Part shown: piece after piece, positions 1 to 5,225 of the stretch
How positions within the stretch are numbered: position 1 is the first letter of the stretch
Layout of the letters: each line of letters opens with the position of its first letter
Assembly (NCBI GenBank): GCA_900317795.1
Contig: ONIF01000172.1
Location: forward strand, 1-7,715
Source of the DNA: an uncultured Eubacteriales bacterium
Lineage (GTDB): Bacteria > Bacillota > Clostridia > Oscillospirales > Acutalibacteraceae
DNA: 7,715 nt
Direction of reading: 5' to 3'
Notes under the pieces: generated by a model
What the model saw: only the letters and a program-made list of their open reading frames with translations
Told to the model about the DNA's origin: nothing
Database searches by the model: none
Program-made: the position numbers and the translations under genes

Positions 1-316
1 CGTGTGCCATTCCCTCACCGTTTTCCATAAAAACATAAGCACTGTGAACCGAATCCATCCGGCTTGATGTTGCCTCGCATAATACAACAAACGGCTCTTT
101 ATACTCAGATGTGAATTTTGTTTCTAAACCGTTAACTGTTTCAACAGCTTTTCCGACTTCCACTTTTACGTCAGACAAATCTTTCTTTACACTGCTTTCC
201 GATACAGCAGAACTTTCCACGCTTTCGGGTTTTGAAGAAACATCTGCATTTTGTCCGCATGAAACAAGCGTGACTGCACTTACCGCCAACATCAGACACA
301 ATATTTTTTTCAACAT
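1..316 (-). CDS. Putative lipoprotein of unknown function (3' end beyond window)
   Basis: The first 105 residues are visible and the gene runs off the left edge. It begins MLKKILCLMLAV and has a short Lys-rich n-region, a hydrophobic stretch at about residues 5-18 and a lipobox LVSC with Cys20 followed by Gly. This is a typical Gram-positive signal peptidase II signal, so the product should be lipid-anchored outside the membrane. Residues 21-50 are rich in Ser, Glu and Val and look like a flexible linker. A folded domain seems to begin around residue 50 (DVKVEVGKAVETVNGLETKF), but I do not recognise the family. The ATG at 314-316 is supported by an AGAGGGG Shine-Dalgarno about 6 nt upstream. 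The gene lies downstream of fba in the same direction, separated by a tandem repeat and a terminator-like hairpin. I see no convincing separate promoter. Lipoprotein status is well supported; function is unknown. Confidence 0.82.
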   Translation of the reverse strand, partial: MLKKILCLMLAVSAVTLVSCGQNADVSSKPESVESSAVSESSVKKDLSDVKVEVGKAVETVNGLETKFTSEYKEPFVVLCEATSSRMDSVHSAYVFMENGEGMAH

Positions 317-346
317 GAAAATCCCCTCTTTCATATAGTTTTTTGC

Positions 347-381
347 AAAAAGTGCCAGCCGAAAAAGTTCCGACTGACACT
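347..381 (-). terminator. Rho-independent terminator after fba
   Basis: On the minus strand, an 11-bp stem (arms 371-381 and 351-361) encloses a 9-nt loop at 362-370. In RNA two of the pairs are U·G wobbles. On the plus strand those positions are C/A mismatches, so the structure favours minus-strand transcripts. A run of five T residues follows immediately. It is suited to ending the fba transcript, but it lies only about 35 nt before the lipoprotein start codon. Confidence 0.7.
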
Positions 382-389
382 CTAATTAT

Positions 390-455
390 GCATTATGAAT
401 TATGCATTCTGCATTAAATTACGCATTATGAATTATGCATTTTGCATTAAATCAC
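390..455. repeat. Two-copy 33-bp tandem repeat overlapping the fba stop
   Basis: Two adjacent 33-bp units, 390-422 and 423-455, differ at two positions (409/442 and 420/453). Each begins GCATTATGAATTATGCATT, which contains an imperfect palindrome, and continues with a GCATTAAAT-type end. The second unit includes the fba stop codon (452-454, minus strand). The matching position of the first unit would also read as a stop (TAA). AT-rich repeats of this general appearance are common between genes in some Clostridia; that statement comes from memory and was not searched. Confidence 0.8.
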
Positions 456-1318
456 GCTTTGCCGACTGAGCCAAAGAGTTCCATTTTTTCCTTAACGGTT
501 GCCTTGATAGCCTCAAAGCCGGGTGCAAGGAGTTTTCTGGGGTCGAAGCCTTTGCCTTCGAGGTCCTTGCCTGCTTCAATGTACTTTCTTGTAGCCTCCT
601 GGAATGACAACTGACACTCTGTATTAACGTTGATTTTTGAAACACCGAGAGAAATGGCTTTCTTAATCATGTCAGCGGGTATGCCTGTACCACCGTGAAG
701 AACGAGAGGCATTTCACCTGTTTTTTCCTGGATAGCTGCGAGAGTTTCAAAGCTAAGACCTTTCCAGTTAGCCGGATATTTGCCGTGAATGTTGCCGATA
801 CCTGCTGCGAGCATATCAACGCCCAAGTCAGCGATTGTCTTGCACTCATCGGGGTCTGCACATTCGCCCATGCCTACAACGCCGTCTTCTTCGCCGCCGA
901 TTGAACCAACTTCGCACTCGATTGACAAGCCGAGATTGTGTGCTACATTAACGAGTTCCTTTGATTTAGCGAGGTTTTCTTCAAAGGGATAGTGTGAGCC
1001 GTCAAACATGATTGAAGTAAAGCCTGCCTTTACGCACTTATAGCAGCCTTCGTATGTACCGTGGTCGAGGTGGAGTGCTACGGGAACAGTTATTCCAAGA
1101 GATTCGTCCATAGCCTTTACCATAGCGGCAACTGTCTTAAAGCCTGTCATATACTTGCCTGCACCCTCTGATACACCGAGAATAACGGGTGAATTAAGTT
1201 CCTGTGCAGTGAGAAGGATAGCCTTTGTCCACTCAAGGTTATTGATGTTGAACTGACCTACTGCATAATGACCTGCCTTTGCCTTCTTAAGCATTTCTGC
1301 TGCATTTACCAATGCCAT
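452..1318 (-). CDS. fba: Class II fructose-1,6-bisphosphate aldolase
   Basis: This zinc-dependent cytoplasmic enzyme of glycolysis and gluconeogenesis cleaves fructose-1,6-bisphosphate reversibly into dihydroxyacetone phosphate and glyceraldehyde-3-phosphate. The 288-residue product has the usual length of the short Firmicute class II type. Visible motifs in order are: HLDHG at 83-87 with the catalytic Asp85 and metal-binding His86; FDGSHYPFEEN at 105-115; ECEVG at 134-138 with a conserved Glu; GNIHGKYP at 175-182 with metal-binding His178; LHGGTGIP at 207-214 with metal-binding His208; and the phosphate-binding strand SKINVNTE at 227-234. All expected active-site residues are present. The ATG at 1316-1318 has a GGAGAG Shine-Dalgarno about 8-10 nt upstream. 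Close relatives act on tagatose or ketose bisphosphates, but the neighbours contain no sugar-alcohol pathway genes, so the glycolytic role is preferred. A minus-strand promoter lies about 60 nt upstream and a terminator follows the gene. Confidence 0.97.
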   Translation of the reverse strand: MALVNAAEMLKKAKAGHYAVGQFNINNLEWTKAILLTAQELNSPVILGVSEGAGKYMTGFKTVAAMVKAMDESLGITVPVALHLDHGTYEGCYKCVKAGFTSIMFDGSHYPFEENLAKSKELVNVAHNLGLSIECEVGSIGGEEDGVVGMGECADPDECKTIADLGVDMLAAGIGNIHGKYPANWKGLSFETLAAIQEKTGEMPLVLHGGTGIPADMIKKAISLGVSKINVNTECQLSFQEATRKYIEAGKDLEGKGFDPRKLLAPGFEAIKATVKEKMELFGSVGKA

Positions 1319-1378
1319 TATAAATCACTCTCCAATAAATTTTTTCCGTACACGAAATTTTCCGCATACTCTTTATAT

Positions 1379-1407
1379 ATTATACTATAAATAAAACAAA
1401 ATATAAA
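1379..1407 (-). promoter_or_regulatory. Predicted sigma-A-type promoter for fba
   Basis: On the minus strand a perfect -10 TATAAT (1379-1384) is preceded, with a 17-bp spacer, by TTTATA (1402-1407), a 4/6 match to the -35 consensus. The surrounding DNA is very AT-rich. The predicted transcription start lies about 50-55 nt before the fba start codon. Confidence 0.55.
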
Positions 1408-1455
1408 GGACATTTTGAAAAAAATTTTAATTTTTTTGTAAATTTTCCATATATA

Positions 1456-1484
1456 TTGACTTTTGGCGAAAAAAGCGGTATTTT
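1456..1484 (+). promoter_or_regulatory. Predicted sigma-A-type promoter for ilvA
   Basis: TTGACT (1456-1461, 5/6 to the -35 consensus), a 17-bp spacer and TATTTT (1479-1484, 4/6 to the -10 consensus). Transcription would start around 1490, just before the inverted repeat at 1496, giving an untranslated leader of about 160 nt. The 1319-1650 stretch holds this promoter, the fba promoter and the repeat. I see no open reading frame or T-box consensus in it. Confidence 0.55.
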
Positions 1485-1495
1485 ATTAGAGTGAA

Positions 1496-1625
1496 GTGTG
1501 GAGAGTGGAGAGTGGAGCAACTGAAAGTTCCTGCTTTTTGCAAAACACACGTTTACGGAAAATAGTGGATTTCGGGAATGCGGAGATAAAAAACAGCTTC
1601 ACTCTCCACTCTCAACTCTCCACAC
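1496..1625. repeat. Inverted-repeat (MITE-like) element in the ilvA leader
   Basis: The 22-bp arms at 1496-1517 (GTGTGGAGAGTGGAGAGTGG plus AG) and 1604-1625 are inverted copies matching at 21 of 22 positions. They enclose an 86-bp centre. The arms are strongly purine/pyrimidine asymmetric, built from GGAGAGT units. A degenerate partial copy lies right after ilvA. No transposase is present and I could not define a target-site duplication, so 'MITE-like' describes structure only. The right arm ends just before the ilvA Shine-Dalgarno site at about 1632-1640. Confidence 0.7.
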
Positions 1626-1650
1626 TCAAAGAAAAAGGGGATTTTTAAAA

Positions 1651-2847
1651 ATGCTTACATTGGATAAAGTTTATCATGCGTCGTATGTTTTGAAAGACGT
1701 TATCAGACCGACAGACATGATAAAAGCTACAAATCTTGCAGATGATTTTGAGCTGTATCTCAAAACCGAAAACTTGCAGATAACAGGTGCATTTAAAGCA
1801 AGAGGTGCTTATTACAAAATTTCACAGCTTTCTGATGAGGAACGTGCAAAGGGTGTTATAGCGTGTTCGGCAGGAAATCATGCACAGGGCGTTGCACTTG
1901 CCGCTTCAAAATACGGTATCAAGTCATTGATATGTATGCCCGATTCCGCACCTATCTCGAAAGTTGAGGCTACAAAAAGTTATGGTGCGGAGGTATGTCT
2001 TGTAGAGGGTACTTATGACGATGCACATGACAAAGCCGTTGAATTGCAACAGCAGACAGGGGCTACTTTCATTCACCCGTTTGATGACGAACTTGTCATA
2101 GCAGGTCAAGGTACTATCGGTTTGGAAATTCTTCAGCAGCTTGCTGACGTTGATGCTATTATTGTTCCAATCGGTGGGGGCGGATTGATAAGCGGTGTGG
2201 CATTTGCGGTGAAATCTCTCAACCCGAATGTAAAAATATATGGTGTGCAGTCGTCGGGTGCACCCTCTATGTATATTTCGATGGCTCAAGGTCATATTGA
2301 AACCTTACCGAGTGTAAACACGTTTGCTGATGGTATTGCCGTAAAAACTCCGGGCGAATTGACATTTGACATTTGCAGTCACTACGTTGACGAAATTATG
2401 ACAGTTACAGATGATGAAACGGCAACCGCTATTCTTTCGCTTATCGAAAAGCAGAAATTGATTTCAGAGGGTGCAGGTGCGGTATCGGTTGCAGCGGCTC
2501 TCTTTAACAAATTCCCGCTTAAAGGCAAAAAAGTATGTTGTCTTGTATCGGGCGGTAATATTGATGTTACGATACTTTCAAGAGTGATTGACAGAGGCTT
2601 GCAGAAAACAGGCAGGCTTTCGGAATTTACCGTTGCCCTCACAGACAAGCCCGGTGAACTGAATACTGTTTCAAAAATTATTTCAAAGCTTGGTGCAAAC
2701 GTTGTTGCGGTAAGCCATGACAGAGCGGATTTGAATACAGACATCAATTCCTGTTATTTGCGTCTGTCGCTTGAAACACGCAATCACGAGCATATACAGA
2801 AAATCAAAGACGAGCTTGCAAGACACGGCTACAAAATCGTTCAATGA
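1651..2847 (+). CDS. ilvA: Threonine ammonia-lyase (threonine dehydratase), PLP-dependent, with ACT domain
   Basis: The enzyme converts L-threonine to 2-oxobutanoate and ammonia through a 2-aminocrotonate intermediate, feeding isoleucine synthesis or threonine catabolism. The 398-residue product has a fold-type II PLP domain at about 1-320. It shows TGAFKARGA at 45-53 with Schiff-base Lys49, SAGNHAQG at 73-80, the phosphate-binding GGGG loop at 175-178 and SGGN at 300-303. A single C-terminal ACT domain follows at about 325-398 (EFTVALTDKPGELNTVSKII). The length and single ACT domain match the shorter TdcB/IlvA form common in Firmicutes and archaea, not the roughly 514-residue E. coli IlvA, so biosynthetic or catabolic use cannot be decided here. 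The ATG at 1651 follows AAAAGGGG with about 10 nt spacing. The downstream ridA remnant encodes the usual detoxifier of this enzyme's intermediate. Repeats lie on both sides, and the gene itself looks intact. Confidence 0.94.
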   Translation: MLTLDKVYHASYVLKDVIRPTDMIKATNLADDFELYLKTENLQITGAFKARGAYYKISQLSDEERAKGVIACSAGNHAQGVALAASKYGIKSLICMPDSAPISKVEATKSYGAEVCLVEGTYDDAHDKAVELQQQTGATFIHPFDDELVIAGQGTIGLEILQQLADVDAIIVPIGGGGLISGVAFAVKSLNPNVKIYGVQSSGAPSMYISMAQGHIETLPSVNTFADGIAVKTPGELTFDICSHYVDEIMTVTDDETATAILSLIEKQKLISEGAGAVSVAAALFNKFPLKGKKVCCLVSGGNIDVTILSRVIDRGLQKTGRLSEFTVALTDKPGELNTVSKIISKLGANVVAVSHDRADLNTDINSCYLRLSLETRNHEHIQKIKDELARHGYKIVQ

Positions 2848-2849
2848 AA

Positions 2850-2945
2850 GAGTGGAGAGTGAGGAGTTGAGAGTGGAGTTGTTTGAAACCTCAATTTTTC
2901 ACTTAACACGAATTTATAAAAAATAAGTGGATATTGAAAGTGAAA
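2850..2945. repeat. Degenerate second copy of the ilvA-leader repeat
   Basis: The purine-rich start is built from the same GGAGAGT units. Positions 2864-2878 (GAGTTGAGAGTGGAG) exactly match the complement of 1604-1618. The centre also resembles the first copy: AACAC, then AAAATA and AGTGGAT, occurs in the same order, with AGTGGAT 47-48 nt after the end of the purine arm in both copies. The opposite inverted arm is not recognisable, so the copy is partial or decayed. It starts two nucleotides after the ilvA stop codon. Confidence 0.6.
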
Positions 2946-2984
2946 GAGAGAAGAAATAAGTAAACGACAAAATAAATCGCCCTA

Positions 2985-3049
2985 TGTCATTCCGAGCGAA
3001 GCGAGGAATCTTTGAAAGATTCTTCGTCACTTCGTTCCTCAGAATGACA
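2985..3049. repeat. Palindromic dispersed-type repeat (REP-like hairpin)
   Basis: This 65-bp imperfect palindrome starts TGTCATTC (2985-2992) and ends GAATGACA (3042-3049), with a central 8-bp palindrome GAATCTTT/AAAGATTC (3006-3013 and 3015-3022). Between these, CGAGCGAAGCGAGG pairs imperfectly with the right arm. I recognise 'TGTCATTCCGAGCGAAGCGA' as a kind of intergenic repeat found in many bacterial genomes, from memory only. Its right end abuts the surviving ridA coding sequence. Confidence 0.75.
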
Positions 3050-3054
3050 AAAGG

Positions 3055-3342
3055 AAAGGACAGATAGCAATTAACCCTGCAACGGGAAATGTAGAAGCCG
3101 ACACAATCGAGGGACAGACCGAACAGGTTATGCAGAATTTGAAAAACCTGTTGGAAGCGTCGGGTTCATCTCTTGAAAAGGCTGTAAAAACAGTTTGCTT
3201 TTTGGCAGATATGAATGACTTTGGGGCTTTCAATGCCATTTACGGAAAGTATTTCACAGGCAAGCCTGCACGTTCATGCGTGGCTGTCAAAACTCTCCCG
3301 AAGAATGTTCTTTGCGAAGTTGAAGTAATTGCGGAAGTTTAA
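3055..3342 (+). pseudogene. ridA: RidA family enamine/imine deaminase, 5'-truncated at a repeat
   Basis: The frame reads GQIAINPATGNVEADTIEGQ from 3058 and continues to TAA at 3340-3342. It aligns clearly with RidA (YjgF/YER057c/UK114), a trimeric cytosolic enzyme that hydrolyses reactive 2-aminoacrylate and 2-aminocrotonate formed by PLP dehydratases. Family landmarks remain: QVMQNLKNLLEASGSSL, the VCFLADMNDF strand, KPARSCVAV with the substrate-binding Arg, and CEVEVIAEV with the conserved Glu. About the first 30 residues (usually GPYSQA and a first strand ending SGQ) are absent. The family is normally about 125 residues. Upstream the frame passes straight into the palindromic repeat and stops at 3013-3015, with no ATG, GTG or TTG. 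The only in-frame ATG nearby, at 3130, would give 70 residues missing the first strands. No lost N-terminus is visible in 2848-2984. I infer a pseudogene; a truncated product from 3130 is possible but unlikely to fold. Confidence 0.85.
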
Positions 3343-3358
3343 TTGATTTGAAATGAAG

Positions 3359-3400
3359 AATGTCGGTCAGGGAGAAATTCCTTGACCGACATTGTATTTT
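3359..3400. terminator. Strong hairpin terminator shared by convergent genes
   Basis: A 15-bp stem (3359-3373 with 3379-3393, one G·U pair) encloses a 5-nt loop (GAAAT). On the plus strand it is followed by GTATTTT, suited to ending the ilvA/ridA transcript. On the minus strand the stem spans the last codons and stop (3367-3369) of the asparaginase gene, followed by CTTCATTT, a weaker T-tract. It may act in both directions, most clearly on the plus strand. Confidence 0.72.
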
Positions 3401-4323
3401 ATAAGAAGTGACGAAAAAGACATTTCATTTGACATATTGTAAATTGGCAAAGCACCGTTTTGTAAAAGTGTATTGCTTGTTTCGTAAATGGAACTGTCTT
3501 TCACGGCTGTCATGTAAAAGGGAATATTTTTTGTTTTGCAGAGTTCGAGAAAGTCAAGTGCATTTTCATTTCCGTTGGTTTTGGCGGTGCATGAATGGTA
3601 TGTGATGTGCAGAACAGCTTTGACGCTTTCGGGAATGCTGATTGCAGAATAAAGCATTGACGGATAGGGGCGTATCATAAGCACATCATTTTTGAAAGAA
3701 AGTTTATTTTCAAAAACAGGCGGTGCAATTTCGGGCAGGGCGGCAGAAGAAATCTTTGTAAAAGTGTCGTCAGAAACTTTTCCGAAAGGCTGACCGCAAA
3801 ATGAAGAAAATTTTCCAAGAAATCTGTCGGCTTCGGTGATGTCACTTGAAAGATATACCGTTGTGAAATCGTCACCGAAATTTTTGTAAACAGTAAAAAT
3901 GCCGTGAGGAAATTCATTGATGACGGCAACAGCAGAACGTATATTTTCAACAGCATTGCTTTTTATATCGTCGGGAATGTAGTTGGAAGCTGTAATAACA
4001 ATAGGAATTTTGAAATGCCTTAAACAAATCGAAAGCATGGCGGAAGTATAGGAAAGCGTGTCACTTCCGTGAGTGATGATAATTCCGTCATAGTCGGAAA
4101 TATCTGTTTCAAAGAGAAAACGGATAAGTGTTTCCCAATGGGATTTTTCCAAATTTTCGCTTAAAATATTGAGTGGCTGTATAATTTCAAAATCGGCACT
4201 GTCGGGAAATTTTTCTTGAAAGAGTTCAACTGCACGGCAGTTGTTTTTTTTAAGAGAAATAATGCCGTTATCGGAGTAACAGCCTATTGTACCGCCCGTC
4301 ATTAAAACAAGAATTTTTTTCAT
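3367..4323 (-). CDS. Asparaginase type I family protein, divergent
   Basis: The 318-residue cytosolic-type protein has no signal peptide. It matches the asparaginase/glutaminase fold, in which type I enzymes hydrolyse L-asparagine to aspartate and ammonia. The N-terminal nucleophile loop TGGTIG is at residues 9-14 with Thr12. The second motif THGSDTLSYTSAML is at 84-97, with Ser87 where most family members have Thr and with Asp88 kept. The small C-terminal domain begins around 215 (MIRPYPSML). The region that normally carries the catalytic Lys (in E. coli AnsA, RTTKAHADGF) appears here as SSDITEADRF at 159-168, with Ile162 where my hand alignment puts the Lys. The usual TGSQ-P-SD segment is altered to TASNYIPDDIKSN (111-123). 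Family membership is secure, but asparaginase activity is not; a related amidohydrolase role is possible. The ATG at 4321-4323 has GGAG about 10 nt upstream. The gene is convergent with ridA and divergent from xth. Confidence 0.85.
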   Translation of the reverse strand: MKKILVLMTGGTIGCYSDNGIISLKKNNCRAVELFQEKFPDSADFEIIQPLNILSENLEKSHWETLIRFLFETDISDYDGIIITHGSDTLSYTSAMLSICLRHFKIPIVITASNYIPDDIKSNAVENIRSAVAVINEFPHGIFTVYKNFGDDFTTVYLSSDITEADRFLGKFSSFCGQPFGKVSDDTFTKISSAALPEIAPPVFENKLSFKNDVLMIRPYPSMLYSAISIPESVKAVLHITYHSCTAKTNGNENALDFLELCKTKNIPFYMTAVKDSSIYETSNTLLQNGALPIYNMSNEMSFSSLLIKYNVGQGISP

Positions 4324-4345
4324 AAAACATCATCTCCATAAAAAT

Positions 4346-4373
4346 ATTATACAGAAATATTTTTGAAATTCAA
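4346..4373 (-). promoter_or_regulatory. Predicted promoter for the asparaginase-family gene
   Basis: On the minus strand, TTGAAT (4368-4373, 4/6 to the -35 consensus), a 16-bp spacer and a perfect TATAAT (4346-4351). The transcript start would fall about 15-20 nt before the start codon, giving a very short leader that still holds the GGAG ribosome-binding site. Confidence 0.55.
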
Positions 4374-4393
4374 TGCTAAATTTTATAAGTGTC

Positions 4394-4423
4394 TTGCTTA
4401 TGTAAAGGAGTTTGTGATATAAT
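4394..4423 (+). promoter_or_regulatory. Predicted extended -10 promoter for the xth-ABC operon
   Basis: TTGCTT (4394-4399, weak -35), an 18-bp spacer and a perfect TATAAT (4418-4423) preceded by TGA, making an extended -10 (TGNTATAAT). The predicted start is about 15-20 nt before the xth ATG. The -35 elements of this promoter and of the oppositely directed asparaginase promoter are only about 20 bp apart. Confidence 0.6.
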
Positions 4424-4447
4424 CTTGTAGAATATGCAGGGAAAGGA

Positions 4448-5215
4448 ATGATTGAAACGAAATTCATATCATGGAATGTCAATGGATTAAGGGCTTGTAT
4501 GCAGAAAGGTTTTATTGAATTTGCAAACGAACAGAAAGCGGATTTTATCTGTCTGCAGGAAACGAAAATGCAGGAACACCAAGCGGAAGTCCCTCTTGAC
4601 GATTATAAAAAATATTTCAATAGTGCAGAAAAAAAGGGATATTCGGGAACGGCTGTATTTACGACAAAAGAGCCGTTAAGTGTAGTGTATAACGGCATGA
4701 ATATAGAGGAACATTCGCATGAAGGCAGAATGATAACTCTTGACATGGGAAGTTTTTATTTGGTGAATGTCTATACGCCTAATGCAAAAGAGGGTTTGTT
4801 AAGAATAGACTATCGAATGAAGTGGGAAACGGATTTGAGAAAGTATCTCATGGAGTTGGATAAGGAAAAGCCCGTTATCTATTGCGGAGATTTGAATGTT
4901 GCACATAACGAAATTGATTTGAAAAATCCCAAAACGAATAAAGGAAATGCAGGTTTTTCCGATGAGGAAAGAGGGAAGATTGAGGAACTTTTAAATTCGG
5001 GGTTTGTTGATACATTCCGATATATGCACCCGAATGAAACAGGAAGATATAGTTGGTGGTCATACAGGTTTAACGCAAGAAAAAACAATGCAGGGTGGAG
5101 AATAGATTACTTTATCATTTCCGACAGGATAAAGGATAAAATTATCAATGCAGATATTCTGTCGGAGGTATATGGAAGTGACCATTGCCCTGTTTTGTTG
5201 GAGATAGATATTTGA
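4448..5215 (+). CDS. xth: Exodeoxyribonuclease III (AP endonuclease, ExoA/Xth family)
   Basis: This Mg-dependent DNA repair enzyme cleaves at abasic sites and removes 3' blocks during base excision repair. The 255-residue length is normal for Firmicute ExoA. The single endonuclease/exonuclease/phosphatase domain is complete: WNVNG at 9-13 (Asn10), LQETK at 36-40 with metal-binding Glu38, NVYTPN at 107-112 with catalytic Tyr109, GDLN at 147-150 with Asp148 and Asn150, WRIDY at 217-221, and the terminal SDHCP at 244-248 with the Asp245-His246 catalytic pair. The ATG at 4448 follows AGGGAAAGG with AGGG about 7 nt upstream. Its TGA stop (5213-5215) lies inside the Shine-Dalgarno of the next gene, with no terminator between, so it is probably co-transcribed with the ABC genes. 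The function is near certain; a shared role with the transporter is not implied. Confidence 0.97.
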   Translation: MIETKFISWNVNGLRACMQKGFIEFANEQKADFICLQETKMQEHQAEVPLDDYKKYFNSAEKKGYSGTAVFTTKEPLSVVYNGMNIEEHSHEGRMITLDMGSFYLVNVYTPNAKEGLLRIDYRMKWETDLRKYLMELDKEKPVIYCGDLNVAHNEIDLKNPKTNKGNAGFSDEERGKIEELLNSGFVDTFRYMHPNETGRYSWWSYRFNARKNNAGWRIDYFIISDRIKDKIINADILSEVYGSDHCPVLLEIDI

Positions 5216-5225
5216 GGTGATTGGC

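Noticed and set aside
111..338. A 75-codon plus-strand frame opposite the lipoprotein gene
   Set aside because: The minus strand here carries a clear signal peptide, lipobox and Shine-Dalgarno; the plus-strand frame has none of these.
390..455. Possible CRISPR repeats
   Set aside because: The two 33-bp units are directly adjacent with no spacer and no cas genes are present.
1490..1650. T-box or amino-acid riboswitch in the long ilvA leader
   Set aside because: No T-box core sequence and no terminator/antiterminator pair were found; the structure is explained by the inverted repeat.
1924..2295. A 123-codon open frame antisense to ilvA
   Set aside because: It lies wholly inside a well-supported gene on the other strand, has no recognisable domain and no convincing ribosome-binding site; the same holds for the other antisense frames over ilvA, the asparaginase gene and the ABC genes.
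5217..5225. GTG at 5217 as the start of the ABC ATPase
   Set aside because: The GTG is part of the Shine-Dalgarno sequence itself; ATG at 5226 has proper spacing and gives the usual MIEVKNITK start.
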